A stretch of 38,034 nucleotides of DNA. Source: Gammaproteobacteria bacterium RIFCSPHIGHO2_12_FULL_38_11. GTDB lineage: Bacteria; Pseudomonadota; Gammaproteobacteria; Coxiellales; Coxiellaceae. Shown here piece by piece: positions 6,774-16,639 of this stretch. Both the position numbers and the translations under genes were made by a program. Under the pieces are notes generated by a model. That model was not told the origin of the DNA. It searched no databases and was given only the letters and a program-made list of their open reading frames with translations. The number at the start of each line of letters is the position of its first letter. The stretch's first letter is position 1. Location of the stretch: the NCBI GenBank assembly GCA_001801515.1, contig MGXX01000085.1:1-38034 (forward strand), in the 5' to 3' direction.

Positions 6774-8663
6774 TTAGGCACGCATGCCGATAGACAACTT
6801 CGCCGCACGTTTCTTGCCATAAATTAAATTAATCGCAGCGCGCGTAAAAAATATCGCCGTCACCATCGACGTCATTAATCCAATAATTAAGGTGATTGCA
6901 AAACCTTGCACCGCACCTGTGCCTAGCGCAAATAAAATAATCGCCACAATTAATGTCGTGACATTGGCATCAACAATTGTAATAAAAGCGCGCTCATACC
7001 CAGCAAAAATAGAAGCCTGAACTGATGCGCCGTTACGCAATTCTTCGCGAATACGTTCGTAAATTAAGACGTTTCCATCAACTGCCATTCCGACCGTTAA
7101 TACGATCGCGGCAATCCCAGGCAAGGTTAATGTGGCGCCTAACAGTGACATAATCGCGACGATAAAAACAACGTTTAACGATAATGCAATATCAGAAACC
7201 AACCCAAATAAACGATAATAAAACAGCATAAATAAAGCAACAAATAATAATCCCATTTCGCATGCTAAGCGTCCTGCACGAATATTGTCTTTTCCTAAAC
7301 TCGGGCCAACAGTATTTTCTGAAATAATCGCAATCGGCGCTGAATACGCCCCCGAACGCAATAACAAGGCTAAATTTTTCGCTGCATAATTTGACTCAAG
7401 TCCAGAAATTTGAAATGAATTACCCAGTGCACTAATAATGGTGGCGATATTGATCACTTTCGGAAATTGTCGCTCTGATATGACAATTTTTCCGTCGACA
7501 ATTTGTTGCACGGCTTTCGTTTCAACATAAACCGTTGCCATCGGTTTACCCACGTTTTCAGCGGTAATTTGATTAAAACGGGACACTTCACTGCCGCTGG
7601 ATCGGACATTCACCGCAGGCCGACCATCATCACCCGTAATCGTTGCGGCATTTAAAATAGATTTACCATGCAAGACAACATCACTTTTTAATAAATAAGG
7701 TTGTCCCTCATATTGATATAACACATCACCAAAGGGAACAATGCCGGAGCTTGCCGCCGTAGCAGGATCATTTTTTGTATCAACCAGTTGAAAGCGCAAG
7801 GTAGCCACTTTACCGATAATTTCTTTTGCACGGGCAGTATCTTGGATGCCAGGCAAGTCAACGCTAATTTGATTTTTGCCCTGCTGTTGGATAACAGGTT
7901 CACTCACACCCAATTCATTCACACGATTTCGAAGTGTTGTTAAATTTTGCGTAACAGCTTGTTCATCTAAAGTGACTGCGGCTTGTTGCGTAAAATTCGC
8001 TGTTATTAAATATTGATTATTAGATTGCGAAGATGAGAACTGATAATCCGCGTAAATATTATTTCCTTGCAGCAATGATAATGCATGATCGCGATCTTGT
8101 GCCGTGCGAAAAGCAATTTCAATCGCACCTGCGGCGTTTTTATTATCGCCTGGCAAAACAGAAATATTGGCATAGCGAATTTGCGCCGTCTGTAATGTTT
8201 CACTCATGGAATTAATATCGCTGGCTAAACGTTCCTTTAACATCGCAGAAGTATCAACGCGATAAAGAAGGTGGATACCGCCGCGTAAATCCAAGCCTAA
8301 TTTCATCGGTTCAGCACCCAAAGCACGCAACCAATGCGGTGTTTTCGGCGCTAAATTAATTGCAACGGAATAGCCTTCATTTAATTCTGCTTGAATATAG
8401 CTTAATGCTTTCAGCTGATCTTCAGAACTTTTAAAACGAATTAATAAACCCGTAGGTTGTTGTGTGACGGCAAGATCAGGAATATTTTGTGCTGCTAATG
8501 TTTTTTCAATTTGAAAAACAGTATCGGCAGAAACCGCTTGGCCATTTTTAGGTTGAATTTGAATGGCTGGATCGGTGCCATATAAGTTCGGTGCAGCAAA
8601 AATGGCGCCGAAGATAATGAGAAATAAAATGAGAATATAACGCCAGAGAGAATATTGGTTCAT
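6774..8663 (-). CDS. secD: Protein translocase subunit SecD
   Basis: A six-pass inner-membrane component of the SecDF-YajC complex, which drives late steps of protein export. Its 629 residues match the family. An N-terminal membrane segment (YSLWRYILILFLIIFGAIF) is followed by KLGLDLRGGIHLLYRVD (about 117-133), the large periplasmic P1 domain, and a C-terminal half with membrane segments, including GMAVDGNVLIYERIREELRNG, the proton-relay and R(I/V)REE region. The ATG at 8663 is the first start; its ribosome binding site is weak. Upstream, 64 bases from yajC, sits a strong hairpin (8676-8722) that may shape expression. It belongs to a yajC-secD-secF transcription unit. Confidence 0.96.
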   Translation of the reverse strand: MNQYSLWRYILILFLIIFGAIFAAPNLYGTDPAIQIQPKNGQAVSADTVFQIEKTLAAQNIPDLAVTQQPTGLLIRFKSSEDQLKALSYIQAELNEGYSVAINLAPKTPHWLRALGAEPMKLGLDLRGGIHLLYRVDTSAMLKERLASDINSMSETLQTAQIRYANISVLPGDNKNAAGAIEIAFRTAQDRDHALSLLQGNNIYADYQFSSSQSNNQYLITANFTQQAAVTLDEQAVTQNLTTLRNRVNELGVSEPVIQQQGKNQISVDLPGIQDTARAKEIIGKVATLRFQLVDTKNDPATAASSGIVPFGDVLYQYEGQPYLLKSDVVLHGKSILNAATITGDDGRPAVNVRSSGSEVSRFNQITAENVGKPMATVYVETKAVQQIVDGKIVISERQFPKVINIATIISALGNSFQISGLESNYAAKNLALLLRSGAYSAPIAIISENTVGPSLGKDNIRAGRLACEMGLLFVALFMLFYYRLFGLVSDIALSLNVVFIVAIMSLLGATLTLPGIAAIVLTVGMAVDGNVLIYERIREELRNGASVQASIFAGYERAFITIVDANVTTLIVAIILFALGTGAVQGFAITLIIGLMTSMVTAIFFTRAAINLIYGKKRAAKLSIGMRA

Positions 8664-8675
8664 AGTTGGGTCTCT

Positions 8676-8722
8676 GTGTCAGGGATCAGTGTCAGTATGC
8701 GCGTACTGACACTGATCGACAC
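8676..8722. repeat. Perfect 14-bp palindrome between yajC and secD
   Basis: GATCAGTGTCAGTA (8684-8697), a 6-base loop TGCGCG, and the exact reverse complement (8704-8717) are followed by outer GTGTC/GACAC pairing across a 3-base bulge. There is no T-run, so it is not a typical terminator. Related GTGTCAG/CTGACAC blocks occur inside carB at 10215-10240 and 10386-10407. Confidence 0.85.
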
Positions 8723-8727
8723 TGTCA

Positions 8728-9075
8728 CTAAATTGATTCCATTGTTCCTTTAGGCAAGATAGATGCCACCGCCCCTTTTTGAAAAGTCATTTCTATGTCT
8801 TTTCCAATAACCAACACAATATAGCTGTCGCGCAATTTAGTCACACGACCAATAATACCACCTGTCGTTAACACTTCATCACCTACTGTTAAACTATCCA
8901 GCAATTGACGTTGTTCTTTCGCGCGTTTTGATTGTGGACGGATAAGCAGAAAGTAAAAAACAGCAATAAAAATAATTAACATAGGCAATACGGATAAAAA
9001 ACCGCCTTGTTCAGGTGCAGCTGCTGTTGTCGCTGCGTGTGCTGTTGAAATACCCAGTAACGATAATAAACTCAT
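8728..9075 (-). CDS. yajC: Sec translocon accessory protein YajC
   Basis: A small single-pass inner-membrane protein that associates with SecDF. It has 115 residues. After a short leader ending ISTAHAA comes one membrane segment (LPMLIIFIAVFYFLLI), then the hallmark RPQSKRAKEQRQLLDSLTVG and DEVLTTGGIIGRV. The start is ATG 9075, with GAGGTG just upstream; a GTG two codons earlier lies within that ribosome binding site. It is first in yajC-secD-secF and 58 bases downstream of greA. The usual neighbours queA and tgt are not here. Confidence 0.95.
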   Translation of the reverse strand: MSLLSLLGISTAHAATTAAAPEQGGFLSVLPMLIIFIAVFYFLLIRPQSKRAKEQRQLLDSLTVGDEVLTTGGIIGRVTKLRDSYIVLVIGKDIEMTFQKGAVASILPKGTMESI

Positions 9076-9133
9076 GATCACCTCGAGAAATGAAAGCGCT
9101 TACTTTAGCGTGTTATTTTTAATTAGGCAAATG

Positions 9134-9610
9134 CTAGATATACAAAACCTTCACAATTTCATAAACCACTTCACCTTTCGGTGATTGCACTATGATTTCA
9201 TCGCTTTGCATTTTACCAATCATTGCACGTGAAACGGGCGAGCTCACGGAGATTTTATTTAATTTAATATCCGCTTCGTCAAGACCCACAATTTGATAAA
9301 TCACTTGCTCATCAGTATCAATATTTAACAATGTCACCGTCGATCCAAAAATAACTTTACCTTCATTATTTATTTTTGTGACATCAATTACCTGACACTG
9401 TGATAATTTTCCTTCAAGATCACGAATACGTCCCTCAATAAAACTTTGTCGCTCCTTCGCCGCGTGATATTCCGCATTTTCTTTTAAATCACCATGTGCC
9501 CTGGCTTCAGAAATCGCTGCGATAATTAAAGGACGCTCAATTCTTTTTAAATGTTCTAATTCGTGTTGTAATTTTTGATGACCTTCGATAGTCATGGGTG
9601 TCAGTTGCAT
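9134..9610 (-). CDS. greA: Transcription elongation factor GreA
   Basis: This protein rescues backtracked RNA polymerase by stimulating transcript cleavage. It starts at ATG 9610, giving 158 residues, the same as E. coli GreA, and the N-terminus [18 protein letters not shown] fits the family. GAGGA lies 5 bases upstream. A longer frame to 9652 would add [14 protein letters not shown], but those codons come from a repeat element and have no homologous counterpart. The coiled-coil tip acidic motif is present ([23 protein letters not shown]), as is the C-terminal FKBP-like domain ([10 protein letters not shown]...[13 protein letters not shown]). It follows carB, a gene order shared with Pseudomonas and relatives. 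Confidence 0.95.
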   Translation of the reverse strand: MQLTPMTIEGHQKLQHELEHLKRIERPLIIAAISEARAHGDLKENAEYHAAKERQSFIEGRIRDLEGKLSQCQVIDVTKINNEGKVIFGSTVTLLNIDTDEQVIYQIVGLDEADIKLNKISVSSPVSRAMIGKMQSDEIIVQSPKGEVVYEIVKVLYI

Positions 9611-9617
9611 AAAATCC

Positions 9618-9660
9618 TCGCAAATTAAAAATCCCCTCGATTTTGCTGGCACAAAACCGA
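9618..9660. repeat. Repeat element copy in carB-greA gap
   Basis: On the minus strand this reads CGGTTTTGTGCCAGCAAAAT, then CGAGGGGATTT. It is the right half of the element seen whole at 12939-12990 and 30105-30157 (CGGTTTTGCGCCAGCAAAAC, then CGGGGGGATTT). It fills nearly all of the space between carB and greA and creates a spurious in-frame N-terminal extension of greA. Confidence 0.7.
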
Positions 9661-9662
9661 TC

Positions 9663-12600
9663 TCATTTTTTTAAATGTTGTAAACTCACTACATCACCAA
9701 TTTCTTTTGTTTCAATCGCCATACAAACCGCGTCGGCACCAGCAAGCGTCGTAGTGTAACAAATGTCTCGCTCAACTGCACTGCGCCTCATAATGTAAGA
9801 ATCTGCAATGGCTTTTTCGCCTTCCGTTGTATTAATGACTAATTGAATTTCGTTATTGCGCATGCGATCCACAATATGCGGCCTACCTTCTTCTACTTTA
9901 TTCACCAATTCACACACTAATCCAGCTGTTTGTAATATTGCAGCAGTCCCTGAAGTTGATACAATTTCAAACCCCATTTTAATTAATTTTTTGGCAATGG
10001 GAATAACGCGTGATTTGTCTGCATCACGCACGCTAATAAATGCTTTACCTGATTGTGGCAATTTACTGCTCGTCGCCTGCTCTGCTTTTAAAAATGCCTG
10101 CCCTACTGTTTTTGCAATGCCCATCACTTCACCGGTTGAACGCATTTCAGGACCTAAAATAGGATCAACGCCAGGGAATTTGGCAAAAGGAAAAACGGAT
10201 TTTTTGACAGAAATATAATCAGTGTTAGTGTCAGTATCAGCATGGGCATGAATAAAAGCTTCGGAAAGCGAGAGACCAGCCATACAATAGGTTGCTATTT
10301 TCACCAGTGGCAAACTCGTCGCCTTTGCTAAAAAAGGTACAGTGCGTGACGCTCTTGGATTTACTTCAAGCACAAAAATCTCATCCTGACACTGATCACT
10401 GACACTTCTTTTAATAGCAAACTGCGCATTCATCAATCCAACCACTTTCAATGCAATCGCCAATTGCGTCATCTGTTCACGTAATTGATTTTGAATTTTT
10501 TCACTTAAACTGTGTGCTGGGAATACGCAAGTGGAATCACCCGAGTGCACACCCGCCTGTTCAATATGCTCCATAATGCCTGCAATAAAAACGTCTTTGC
10601 CGTCACTTATTGCGTCAACATCCACTTCAATTGCATCATCTAGAAAATGATCGAGTAATAAAGGATGCGCCGGTGAAACATGAACAGCTCGATTCATATA
10701 ATCAGTTAATTCGCGCTCATGAAAAACAATTTTCATATCGCGGCCACCTAATACATAGGAAGGGCGCACAACCAACGGGTAAGCAAATACTTTGGCAAAG
10801 CGCAAGCCTTCTTCTTTCGAACGTACTGTGCCGTTCGCAGGTTGTTTTAAATTTAATTTTTGCAATATTTGTTGAAAACGTTCGCGGTCTTCTGCTAAAT
10901 CAATTGCATCTGGAGATGTACCAATCATGGGTACACCTGCTTTTTCTAATGCTCTGGCTAATTTCAACGGTGTTTGCCCGCCGTATTGCACAATCACACC
11001 TTTGGGTTTTTCAAGCGCTACAATTTCCAACACGTCTTCTAATGTAACAGGTTCAAAATACAAACGATCAGAAATATGGAAATCGGTTGAGACTGTTTCC
11101 GGATTACAATTTACCATAATGGTTTCATAACCCAATTCACGCATTGCCAATGCTGCATGAACGCAGCAATAATCAAACTCAATCCCTTGTCCAATGCGAT
11201 TGGGGCCGCCGCCAAGAACCATTATTTTTTCACGATTGCTGGGACGACATTCGTTTTCTTGCTTGTACGTAGAATAAAAATAAGCTGTTTCAGTTGCAAA
11301 TTCCGCTGCACACGTGTCAACCCGTTTGTAGACGGGGTGGATGCCAAGCTCATGTCGCAGTGAACGAATATCATCTTCATGGATTTGCAGTAGATTTGCT
11401 ATTCGCGCATCGGAAAAGCCTTTTTCTTTCAGAAAACATAATGTATCAACACCGATCACCGATCCCAGATCCCCAATCCTCATTTCGATAGAAATCAATT
11501 CCTCTATCTGCACAAGAAACCAAGGGTCAATACGCGTGTGATTAAAAATCTCTTCACGCGTAAATCCAAAACGAAACGCATCAGCGATATAAAATAATCG
11601 TTCATGACTGGCCATACGCAATTCAGATTTAATTCTGTCTTTTGCTTGTTCACAATCCAGCTCATAACTATCAGAATTTTTATTGAGTGTAATTTTAGGA
11701 TCTAATCCATTTACGCCAATTTCTAAACCGCGCAATGCTTTTTGCAATGATTCTTGAAAATTAGAGCCAATTGCCATCACTTCGCCAACCGATTTCATTT
11801 GTGTGGTTAAACGATTATCCGCTTGCGGAAATTTTTCAAAAGCAAATCGTGGAATTTTGGTAACGACATAATCTATTGTGGGTTCAAATGAAGCGGGTGT
11901 TTTGCCATCGGTAATTTCATTTTTTAATTCATCTAAAGTAAAACCCACCGCTAATTTCGCAGCGACACGTGCAATTGGAAATCCGGTTGCTTTCGATGCT
12001 AAAGCAGAAGAACGTGATACACGTGGATTCATTTCCACAATCATCATTTCACCGTCAACTGGATTAATCGCAAATTGCACATTTGATCCGCCCGTTTCAA
12101 CGCCAATTTCACGCAATATCGCAATCGCTGCCATGCGCATTACTTGATATTCTTTATCCGTTAATGTTTGTGCGGGAGCAACAGTAATGGAATCACCCGT
12201 GTGAATACCCATCGGATCTACATTTTCTATCGAACAAATCACAATGCAATTATCAGCGGAATCACGCACCACTTCTAACTCATATTCTTTCCAACCGATA
12301 ATTGACTCATCAATTAATAATTCTTTAGTGGGTGATAAATCCAACCCGCGTTGACAAATCCCCATAAATTCATCGCGATTATAAGCAATACCGCCCCCAC
12401 TGCCACCCATTGTAAATGAAGGGCGAATTACCGCAGGAAAACCAATGTCATCTAAAATAGCAACCGCCTCATCTATTGTATGCGCGATGCCAGAACGCGG
12501 TGTTTTTAATCCAATGCGTTTCATCGCTTGACGAAACTGTTCACGGTCTTCGGCCATATCAATTGCTTCGCGTGATGCGCCAATTAATTTCACATTGTGT

Positions 12601-12929
12601 TTTTTCAAAATACCTTCGCGCACCAAATCCAGCGCACAATTAAGTGCTGTTTGTCCGCCCATGGTTGGCAGCAATGCATCGGGTTTTTCTTTTTCAATGA
12701 TTTTTTCAATCACGTCCCATTTAATAGGCTCGATATAGGTTGCATCGGCCATGTTGGGATCAGTCATAATGGTTGCAGGATTTGAATTTACTAGAATAAC
12801 GCGATAACCAATTTCACGCAGCGCCTGACATGCTTGCGTTCCAGAATAATCAAACTCACAGGCTTGACCAATGACAATAGGGCCAGCACCAATGATGAGA
12901 ATTGATTTTATGTCTGTTCTTTTTGGCAT
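9663..12929 (-). CDS. carB: Carbamoyl-phosphate synthase large subunit
   Basis: Makes carbamoyl phosphate from bicarbonate, ATP and ammonia delivered by CarA, for pyrimidine and arginine synthesis. It has 1088 residues (E. coli 1073) with two ATP-grasp halves. The first has [33 protein letters not shown] and [18 protein letters not shown]. The second has [32 protein letters not shown] and [15 protein letters not shown]-terminal allosteric (MGS-like) domain follows. Compared with E. coli, the extra length includes about 7 residues at [10 protein letters not shown] and about 4 at HADTDTNTD, both encoded by GTGTCAG-type repeat DNA. The ATG at 12929 lies 2 bases after carA, and its ribosome binding site GGGGTGAA comes from a repeat element at the carA end. 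Confidence 0.97.
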   Translation of the reverse strand: MPKRTDIKSILIIGAGPIVIGQACEFDYSGTQACQALREIGYRVILVNSNPATIMTDPNMADATYIEPIKWDVIEKIIEKEKPDALLPTMGGQTALNCALDLVREGILKKHNVKLIGASREAIDMAEDREQFRQAMKRIGLKTPRSGIAHTIDEAVAILDDIGFPAVIRPSFTMGGSGGGIAYNRDEFMGICQRGLDLSPTKELLIDESIIGWKEYELEVVRDSADNCIVICSIENVDPMGIHTGDSITVAPAQTLTDKEYQVMRMAAIAILREIGVETGGSNVQFAINPVDGEMMIVEMNPRVSRSSALASKATGFPIARVAAKLAVGFTLDELKNEITDGKTPASFEPTIDYVVTKIPRFAFEKFPQADNRLTTQMKSVGEVMAIGSNFQESLQKALRGLEIGVNGLDPKITLNKNSDSYELDCEQAKDRIKSELRMASHERLFYIADAFRFGFTREEIFNHTRIDPWFLVQIEELISIEMRIGDLGSVIGVDTLCFLKEKGFSDARIANLLQIHEDDIRSLRHELGIHPVYKRVDTCAAEFATETAYFYSTYKQENECRPSNREKIMVLGGGPNRIGQGIEFDYCCVHAALAMRELGYETIMVNCNPETVSTDFHISDRLYFEPVTLEDVLEIVALEKPKGVIVQYGGQTPLKLARALEKAGVPMIGTSPDAIDLAEDRERFQQILQKLNLKQPANGTVRSKEEGLRFAKVFAYPLVVRPSYVLGGRDMKIVFHERELTDYMNRAVHVSPAHPLLLDHFLDDAIEVDVDAISDGKDVFIAGIMEHIEQAGVHSGDSTCVFPAHSLSEKIQNQLREQMTQLAIALKVVGLMNAQFAIKRSVSDQCQDEIFVLEVNPRASRTVPFLAKATSLPLVKIATYCMAGLSLSEAFIHAHADTDTNTDYISVKKSVFPFAKFPGVDPILGPEMRSTGEVMGIAKTVGQAFLKAEQATSSKLPQSGKAFISVRDADKSRVIPIAKKLIKMGFEIVSTSGTAAILQTAGLVCELVNKVEEGRPHIVDRMRNNEIQLVINTTEGEKAIADSYIMRRSAVERDICYTTTLAGADAVCMAIETKEIGDVVSLQHLKK
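10215..10240. repeat. Degenerate GTGTCAG repeat inside carB
   Basis: AATCAGTGTTAGTGTCAGTA followed by TCAGCATG on the plus strand resembles the left arm of the yajC-secD palindrome (8684-8700). In carB it encodes ADTDTNTD, which extends a surface segment relative to E. coli CarB. Confidence 0.5.
10386..10407. repeat. GTGTCAG palindromic repeat inside carB
   Basis: CTGACACTGATCACTGACAC plus TT is a near-palindrome built from the same words as 8704-8717. In carB it encodes SVSDQCQD, inserted between QFAIK and IFVLEVNP, where E. coli CarB has only three residues. Confidence 0.6.
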
Positions 12930-12931
12930 GG

Positions 12932-14110
12932 TTATTTCACCCCCTTTGAAAAAGGGGGTCGATTTTGCGACAGCAAAACCGGGGGGATTTTTGCAATAAA
13001 TTCATCAAACAATCCCGCAATATCCCCCGGGCCCGGTGCAGCCTCTGGGTGACCTTGAAAAGCAAATACAGGCAATGTGTTATGTTTAAACCCTTGCAGC
13101 GTACCATCGAACAATGAAACATGTGTTACTGTTAATTCTGCGGGCAATGTTTTTTCATCTATGCAAAACCCATGATTCTGACTGGTGATGAACACTTTGC
13201 CTCCCCCCTTTGAAAAAGAAGGGCTAGAGGGGATTTTTTCTTGCACCGGATGATTCGCGCCATGATGTCCAAATTTCATTTTTACTGTTTTTGCACCGCA
13301 AGCCAAAGCCAATAATTGAAAGCCCAAGCAAATTCCAAAAATAGGAATTTTTTTCATCAGTAATTCTTGAATATTTTTTATAGCATAACCACAAGCAGCA
13401 GGATCACCCGGACCATTCGATAATAAAATCCCGTCAGGTTTTAATTTTAACACGTCGGATGCGGAAGTTTGCGCTGGAACAACAGTGACTTTGCAACGGC
13501 GATCAACAAGCATGCGTAAAATATTGCGTTTGACGCCGAAATCATAAACGACGATGTGAATGTCACTATCATTATCGCTATATAAGTAAGTTTGAGCACA
13601 ACTCACTTCAATCGCCAAATCTTTTCCATTTAAATCTGAAAATGCCCTGGCTTTTCGCAATACAATTTCAGGATCAACTTTTCCTGTCATGATGCAGCCA
13701 TTTTGCGCGCCCTTTTCACGCAAAAGTCGCGTTAAACATCGCGTATCAATATTGGCAATCGAAACAATATGTTGTTCTTTTAAAAAATCGGGCAATGATT
13801 GGGTTGCACGCCAGTTACTCACGACTGGAGAAAGTTCGCGAATAATTAATCCTGCGGCATAGGCCTTATCAGATTCCATGTCGTCGGGATTAACACCCAC
13901 ATTGCCGATATGAGGATAAGTTAAAGTAACAATTTGTTGTGCATAGGAAGGGTCTGTCAGAATTTCTTGATAACCCGTCATCGCTGTATTAAATACCACT
14001 TCTCCAACGGTTTCGCCCGATGCGCCTATGGAAATGCCGTGAAATAGACTGCCATCGGCCAAAGCGAGTATTGCAGGTTCTGAAAGGGGTAAAAAATGTG
14101 TGATGGACAT
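12932..14110 (-). CDS. carA: Carbamoyl-phosphate synthase small (glutaminase) subunit
   Basis: Class I glutamine amidotransferase that hydrolyses glutamine and channels ammonia to CarB. It has 392 residues (E. coli 382). The N-terminal domain has [17 protein letters not shown]. The amidotransferase domain has [10 protein letters not shown], the nucleophile motif [14 protein letters not shown] (the usual His after LG is Phe here, which is not a triad residue), and [10 protein letters not shown] with the catalytic His and Glu. Two stretches come from repeat DNA: about nine extra residues within [17 protein letters not shown] (13203-13240), and the whole C-terminus [18 protein letters not shown] (12939-12990). 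Both keep the frame. A candidate promoter lies at 14141-14169. It is followed by carB after 2 bases. Confidence 0.96.
   Translation of the reverse strand: MSITHFLPLSEPAILALADGSLFHGISIGASGETVGEVVFNTAMTGYQEILTDPSYAQQIVTLTYPHIGNVGVNPDDMESDKAYAAGLIIRELSPVVSNWRATQSLPDFLKEQHIVSIANIDTRCLTRLLREKGAQNGCIMTGKVDPEIVLRKARAFSDLNGKDLAIEVSCAQTYLYSDNDSDIHIVVYDFGVKRNILRMLVDRRCKVTVVPAQTSASDVLKLKPDGILLSNGPGDPAACGYAIKNIQELLMKKIPIFGICLGFQLLALACGAKTVKMKFGHHGANHPVQEKIPSSPSFSKGGGKVFITSQNHGFCIDEKTLPAELTVTHVSLFDGTLQGFKHNTLPVFAFQGHPEAAPGPGDIAGLFDEFIAKIPPVLLSQNRPPFSKGVK
12939..12990. repeat. 52-bp hairpin repeat forming the carA 3' end
   Basis: ACCCCCTTTGAAAAAGGGGG is a hairpin, followed by TCGATTTTGCGACAGCAAAA and CCGGGGGGATTT. 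It is nearly identical to 30105-30157. Here it encodes the last residues of CarA and supplies the carB ribosome binding site. Confidence 0.85.
13203..13240. repeat. Hairpin repeat inserted in-frame within carA
   Basis: CCCCCTTTGAAAAAGAAGGG followed by CTAGAGGGGATTTTTT is a variant of the CCCCCTTTGAAAAAGGGGG family. In CarA it encodes the [10 protein letters not shown] insertion between NHPV and the conserved TSQNHGF. Confidence 0.75.
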
Positions 14111-14140
14111 GAAAAAGCTTACCGTTAATTCATTTGGGGA

Positions 14141-14169
14141 AGGATACGTGATCTGCTAAGCTTTGTAAA
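14141..14169 (-). promoter_or_regulatory. Candidate sigma-70 promoter of carA
   Basis: On the minus strand, TTTACA (14164-14169) and TATCCT (14141-14146) are 17 bases apart, with the carA ATG about 30 bases downstream of the -10. Confidence 0.45.
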
Positions 14170-14194
14170 TTACAATTAAATTTTAGAATCCCAC

Positions 14195-15067
14195 ATGCCT
14201 GCAAAATCTATTTCATCCAAAACAATATTAGCCATTACGATTGCCATTATTTCATGGTCATCGTCTTTTATTTTTATTCGCGTGTCTCTACAAAGCTATT
14301 CGCCTGGAGAATTGGCTTTGTTTCGCTATCTCATTGTTTCAGTCGTTATGCTGATTTTTTATTTTCGACTAAAAGTGCGTCATAAACCCACCTTAACAGA
14401 AGCATTACAATTATTTTTTTTGGGATTTTTTGGTATTGGTATATACATGGTTACGCTTAATTACGGTGAACTGACCGTTTCTGCTAGCATCACCAGTTTT
14501 ATTATCAGCATGAATCCCGTCGTTTCTATATTGTGGGCAGCACTGTTTTTAAGCGAGAAAATAAGCTTTAAACGATGGATTGGTATTGCCATCAGCATCA
14601 TCGGCGTATTTATTATTGCCGCCAATGAACTTCACCACGCCACCTTTAACGAAGGCATGCTTATGCTATTCATTGCAGTGCTTTGTGCAGGCATGTATAA
14701 CGTGGGACAAAAACCCTTACTCAAGAAATTTCATCCCATTGAAGTTGCCGCCATTAGCGCATGGTCCGGTACATTGGTCATGTTAATTTTTACACCTTCG
14801 CTTATTCACGCCATTCCGCATGCGACAGTCTATACAACGACATCTGTTATTTATTTGGGTGTTGTTCCTGGTGCAATAGGGTATCTCGCGTGGAGTGTTG
14901 CAATGAGCAGCGAAACACCCATTTCAAAAACCATACTGACGCTATACACATTACCTTTATTTTCAACTTTATTAGGATGGATGATATTAGGCGAAATGCC
15001 AGCAATCAGCGCATTGATTGGTGGATGTATCGCATTATTAGGGGCATTGGTTGCAACACGATATTAA
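14195..15067 (+). CDS. EamA/DMT-family transporter
   Basis: A ten-TM drug/metabolite transporter superfamily protein, 290 residues, with two EamA repeats. The first starts ILAITIAIISWSSSFIFIRV and includes PGELALFRYLIV. The second has LMLFIAVLCAGMYNVGQKPL and ends with LGEMPAISALIGGCIALLGA. Members export amino acids or other metabolites; the substrate cannot be told here. The ATG at 14195 is the first start; no Shine-Dalgarno is obvious. The gene is divergent from carA, 84 bases away, and is the first of three plus-strand genes that separate carA from dnaJ. The 150 bases after it hold no gene that I can see. Confidence 0.88.
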   Translation: MPAKSISSKTILAITIAIISWSSSFIFIRVSLQSYSPGELALFRYLIVSVVMLIFYFRLKVRHKPTLTEALQLFFLGFFGIGIYMVTLNYGELTVSASITSFIISMNPVVSILWAALFLSEKISFKRWIGIAISIIGVFIIAANELHHATFNEGMLMLFIAVLCAGMYNVGQKPLLKKFHPIEVAAISAWSGTLVMLIFTPSLIHAIPHATVYTTTSVIYLGVVPGAIGYLAWSVAMSSETPISKTILTLYTLPLFSTLLGWMILGEMPAISALIGGCIALLGALVATRY

Positions 15068-15217
15068 GGAACATGGTCTTCTTTCCCAAAACTAATCGCC
15101 AAATTAAGGCATTATACCGCCACTATCCCCGATAGTATCTACTACGAGGCACTGTCTTTATGCGCATAGACCATGCTACAATTTCTGATATACTAAAGCT
15201 TTAAATAAGGAAATCAT

Positions 15218-16639
15218 GTGGATTTTGATCAAATATTATCGCTCATCAAACATGGCGAGCAAAGAACAATTGAATACAAGAAAACGATTGCTGAGATAGA
15301 AAAGCTTGGGAAATCATTATGTGGAATGCTCAACGTTAAGGGCGGTTATGGTTTTATCGGCATTTCAGATTCTAAAAAAATAGTTGGCGCTGAGGTAACG
15401 GACTCTACTAGAAAAAAATTAACGGAGTTTTGTAATAGCTTTGATCCGTATCCACCAATTGAAATTCATTATGTTGAAATGCCTGATACAAATAGATTTA
15501 TCATTGTGTTCTCATGCAAAGCAACAAAAGGAACCGCACCTTATACTTTTAGAGGCAGGCCGTATCTTAAAACAGAATCTGGCGTGCGCCCCATGCCATC
15601 TGAAAAATATCAGCATTTATTATTAGAGTATGTTGGCTTGTCAAAAGCATGGGAATCCATGAACGCCAATGGGTACTTAGTTGATGATCTTGATACGGCT
15701 GAAATACTAAAAACAATGAAGGCGGGTCTTGCAAAAGGCAGTATTCCGCAGGAAGAATACAGTGAAAATATTCATGAAATTTTAACGCAATTTGACCTTG
15801 CTCAAGATAATAAATTAAATAATGCCGCAATGGTATTATTTGCAAAGAAAATGCCGGCTGACTATTCGCAATGCTTCATTCGCATGGGCCGATTTGTTGA
15901 CGACACAATGGATGTGACATTAGACAGCAAACAAATGCGCGGCAATGCTTTTCAAATATTATCTGCAGCAGAAGATTTTGTCAGGCGACACATCCCTATT
16001 TCAGCACATTTTGACCCTAATCAATTTGAACGCGTTGAAAAAACAGCACTGCCATTAGTAGCAGTTCGTGAAGCAATTATTAACGCCATTATTCATCGCG
16101 ACTATTCAAAACCGTCTGGTGATATTGCGTTAATGATTTTTAACGATGCGCTAGAAATTCACAACGTTGGTCATTTATATGGTGGACTAACAGTCGATCA
16201 ATTGAGTGTTCGGCACCCTTCTCGTCGAAGAAATGAACGTATATCGCAAGTATTTTATGGACGTGGATTAATTGAGCGTTGGGGTGGTGGTACGCGTCGC
16301 ATCCTAAAATTATGTCTTGATGAAAATTTACCGGAACCTTCTTTTTTAGAAGAAACAGATGGATTTTTGGTGCGTTTTCCTTTTAAAGAGCCTATTGGTG
16401 CAGCATTGCATGAATCGCCTGCCCTGCCACATGGTTTAAAAGAACGAGAAGTTGAAATCTTAAAAGTATTGGGCGAGTCGGCTCAATCGTTATCAATACG
16501 TGAAATTGCACAACGCTTACAAAATCCGCCAGCCGATAGAACACTGCAAGATAATTTTATGCATCTAAAAACACTTGGGTTAATAACTCTTGAGGGAATA
16601 AAAAGAAATGCAAAATGGCGAGTAGCTGATAAAAAATAA
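15218..16639 (+). CDS. AlbA_2 domain / RecG-C-like ATP-binding regulator
   Basis: A 473-residue protein of the 'AlbA_2 plus HATPase_c_4' family (Schlafen AlbA_2-like putative DNA-binding domain, COG2865 type). The N-terminal 120 residues include TIEYKKT, MLNVKGGYGFIGISDSKKIV and RGRPYLKTESGVRPMPSEKY. The central ATP-binding-like part has AVREAIINAIIHRDYS, FNDALEIHNVG and FYGRGLIERWGGGTRRIL. A winged helix follows at the C-terminus (LKEREVEILKVLGESAQSLS). The start is GTG at 15218, with AAGG about 7 bases upstream. Such genes are common in accessory DNA; the role is unknown. The stop codon is followed at once by an 11-bp tandem repeat. The tyrosine recombinase downstream is in the same orientation. 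Confidence 0.85.
   Translation: MDFDQILSLIKHGEQRTIEYKKTIAEIEKLGKSLCGMLNVKGGYGFIGISDSKKIVGAEVTDSTRKKLTEFCNSFDPYPPIEIHYVEMPDTNRFIIVFSCKATKGTAPYTFRGRPYLKTESGVRPMPSEKYQHLLLEYVGLSKAWESMNANGYLVDDLDTAEILKTMKAGLAKGSIPQEEYSENIHEILTQFDLAQDNKLNNAAMVLFAKKMPADYSQCFIRMGRFVDDTMDVTLDSKQMRGNAFQILSAAEDFVRRHIPISAHFDPNQFERVEKTALPLVAVREAIINAIIHRDYSKPSGDIALMIFNDALEIHNVGHLYGGLTVDQLSVRHPSRRRNERISQVFYGRGLIERWGGGTRRILKLCLDENLPEPSFLEETDGFLVRFPFKEPIGAALHESPALPHGLKEREVEILKVLGESAQSLSIREIAQRLQNPPADRTLQDNFMHLKTLGLITLEGIKRNAKWRVADKK

Noticed and set aside
8676..8722. Rho-independent terminator between yajC and secD
   Set aside because: The stem is strong but no T-run follows on either strand, and the genes belong to one operon. 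It fits a repeat family instead.
9611..9652. N-terminal extension of GreA
   Set aside because: It is encoded by repeat DNA; the 158-residue form from 9610 has a proper ribosome binding site and matches the family.
10610..11541. Several plus-strand ORFs opposite carB
   Set aside because: These are shadows of the carB coding strand, without ribosome binding sites or recognisable proteins.
13321..13350. CarA catalytic defect from GICLGFQ in place of GICLGHQ
   Set aside because: The nucleophile Cys and the distal His and Glu of the triad are present. The replaced His is not a triad residue, so activity is probably kept.
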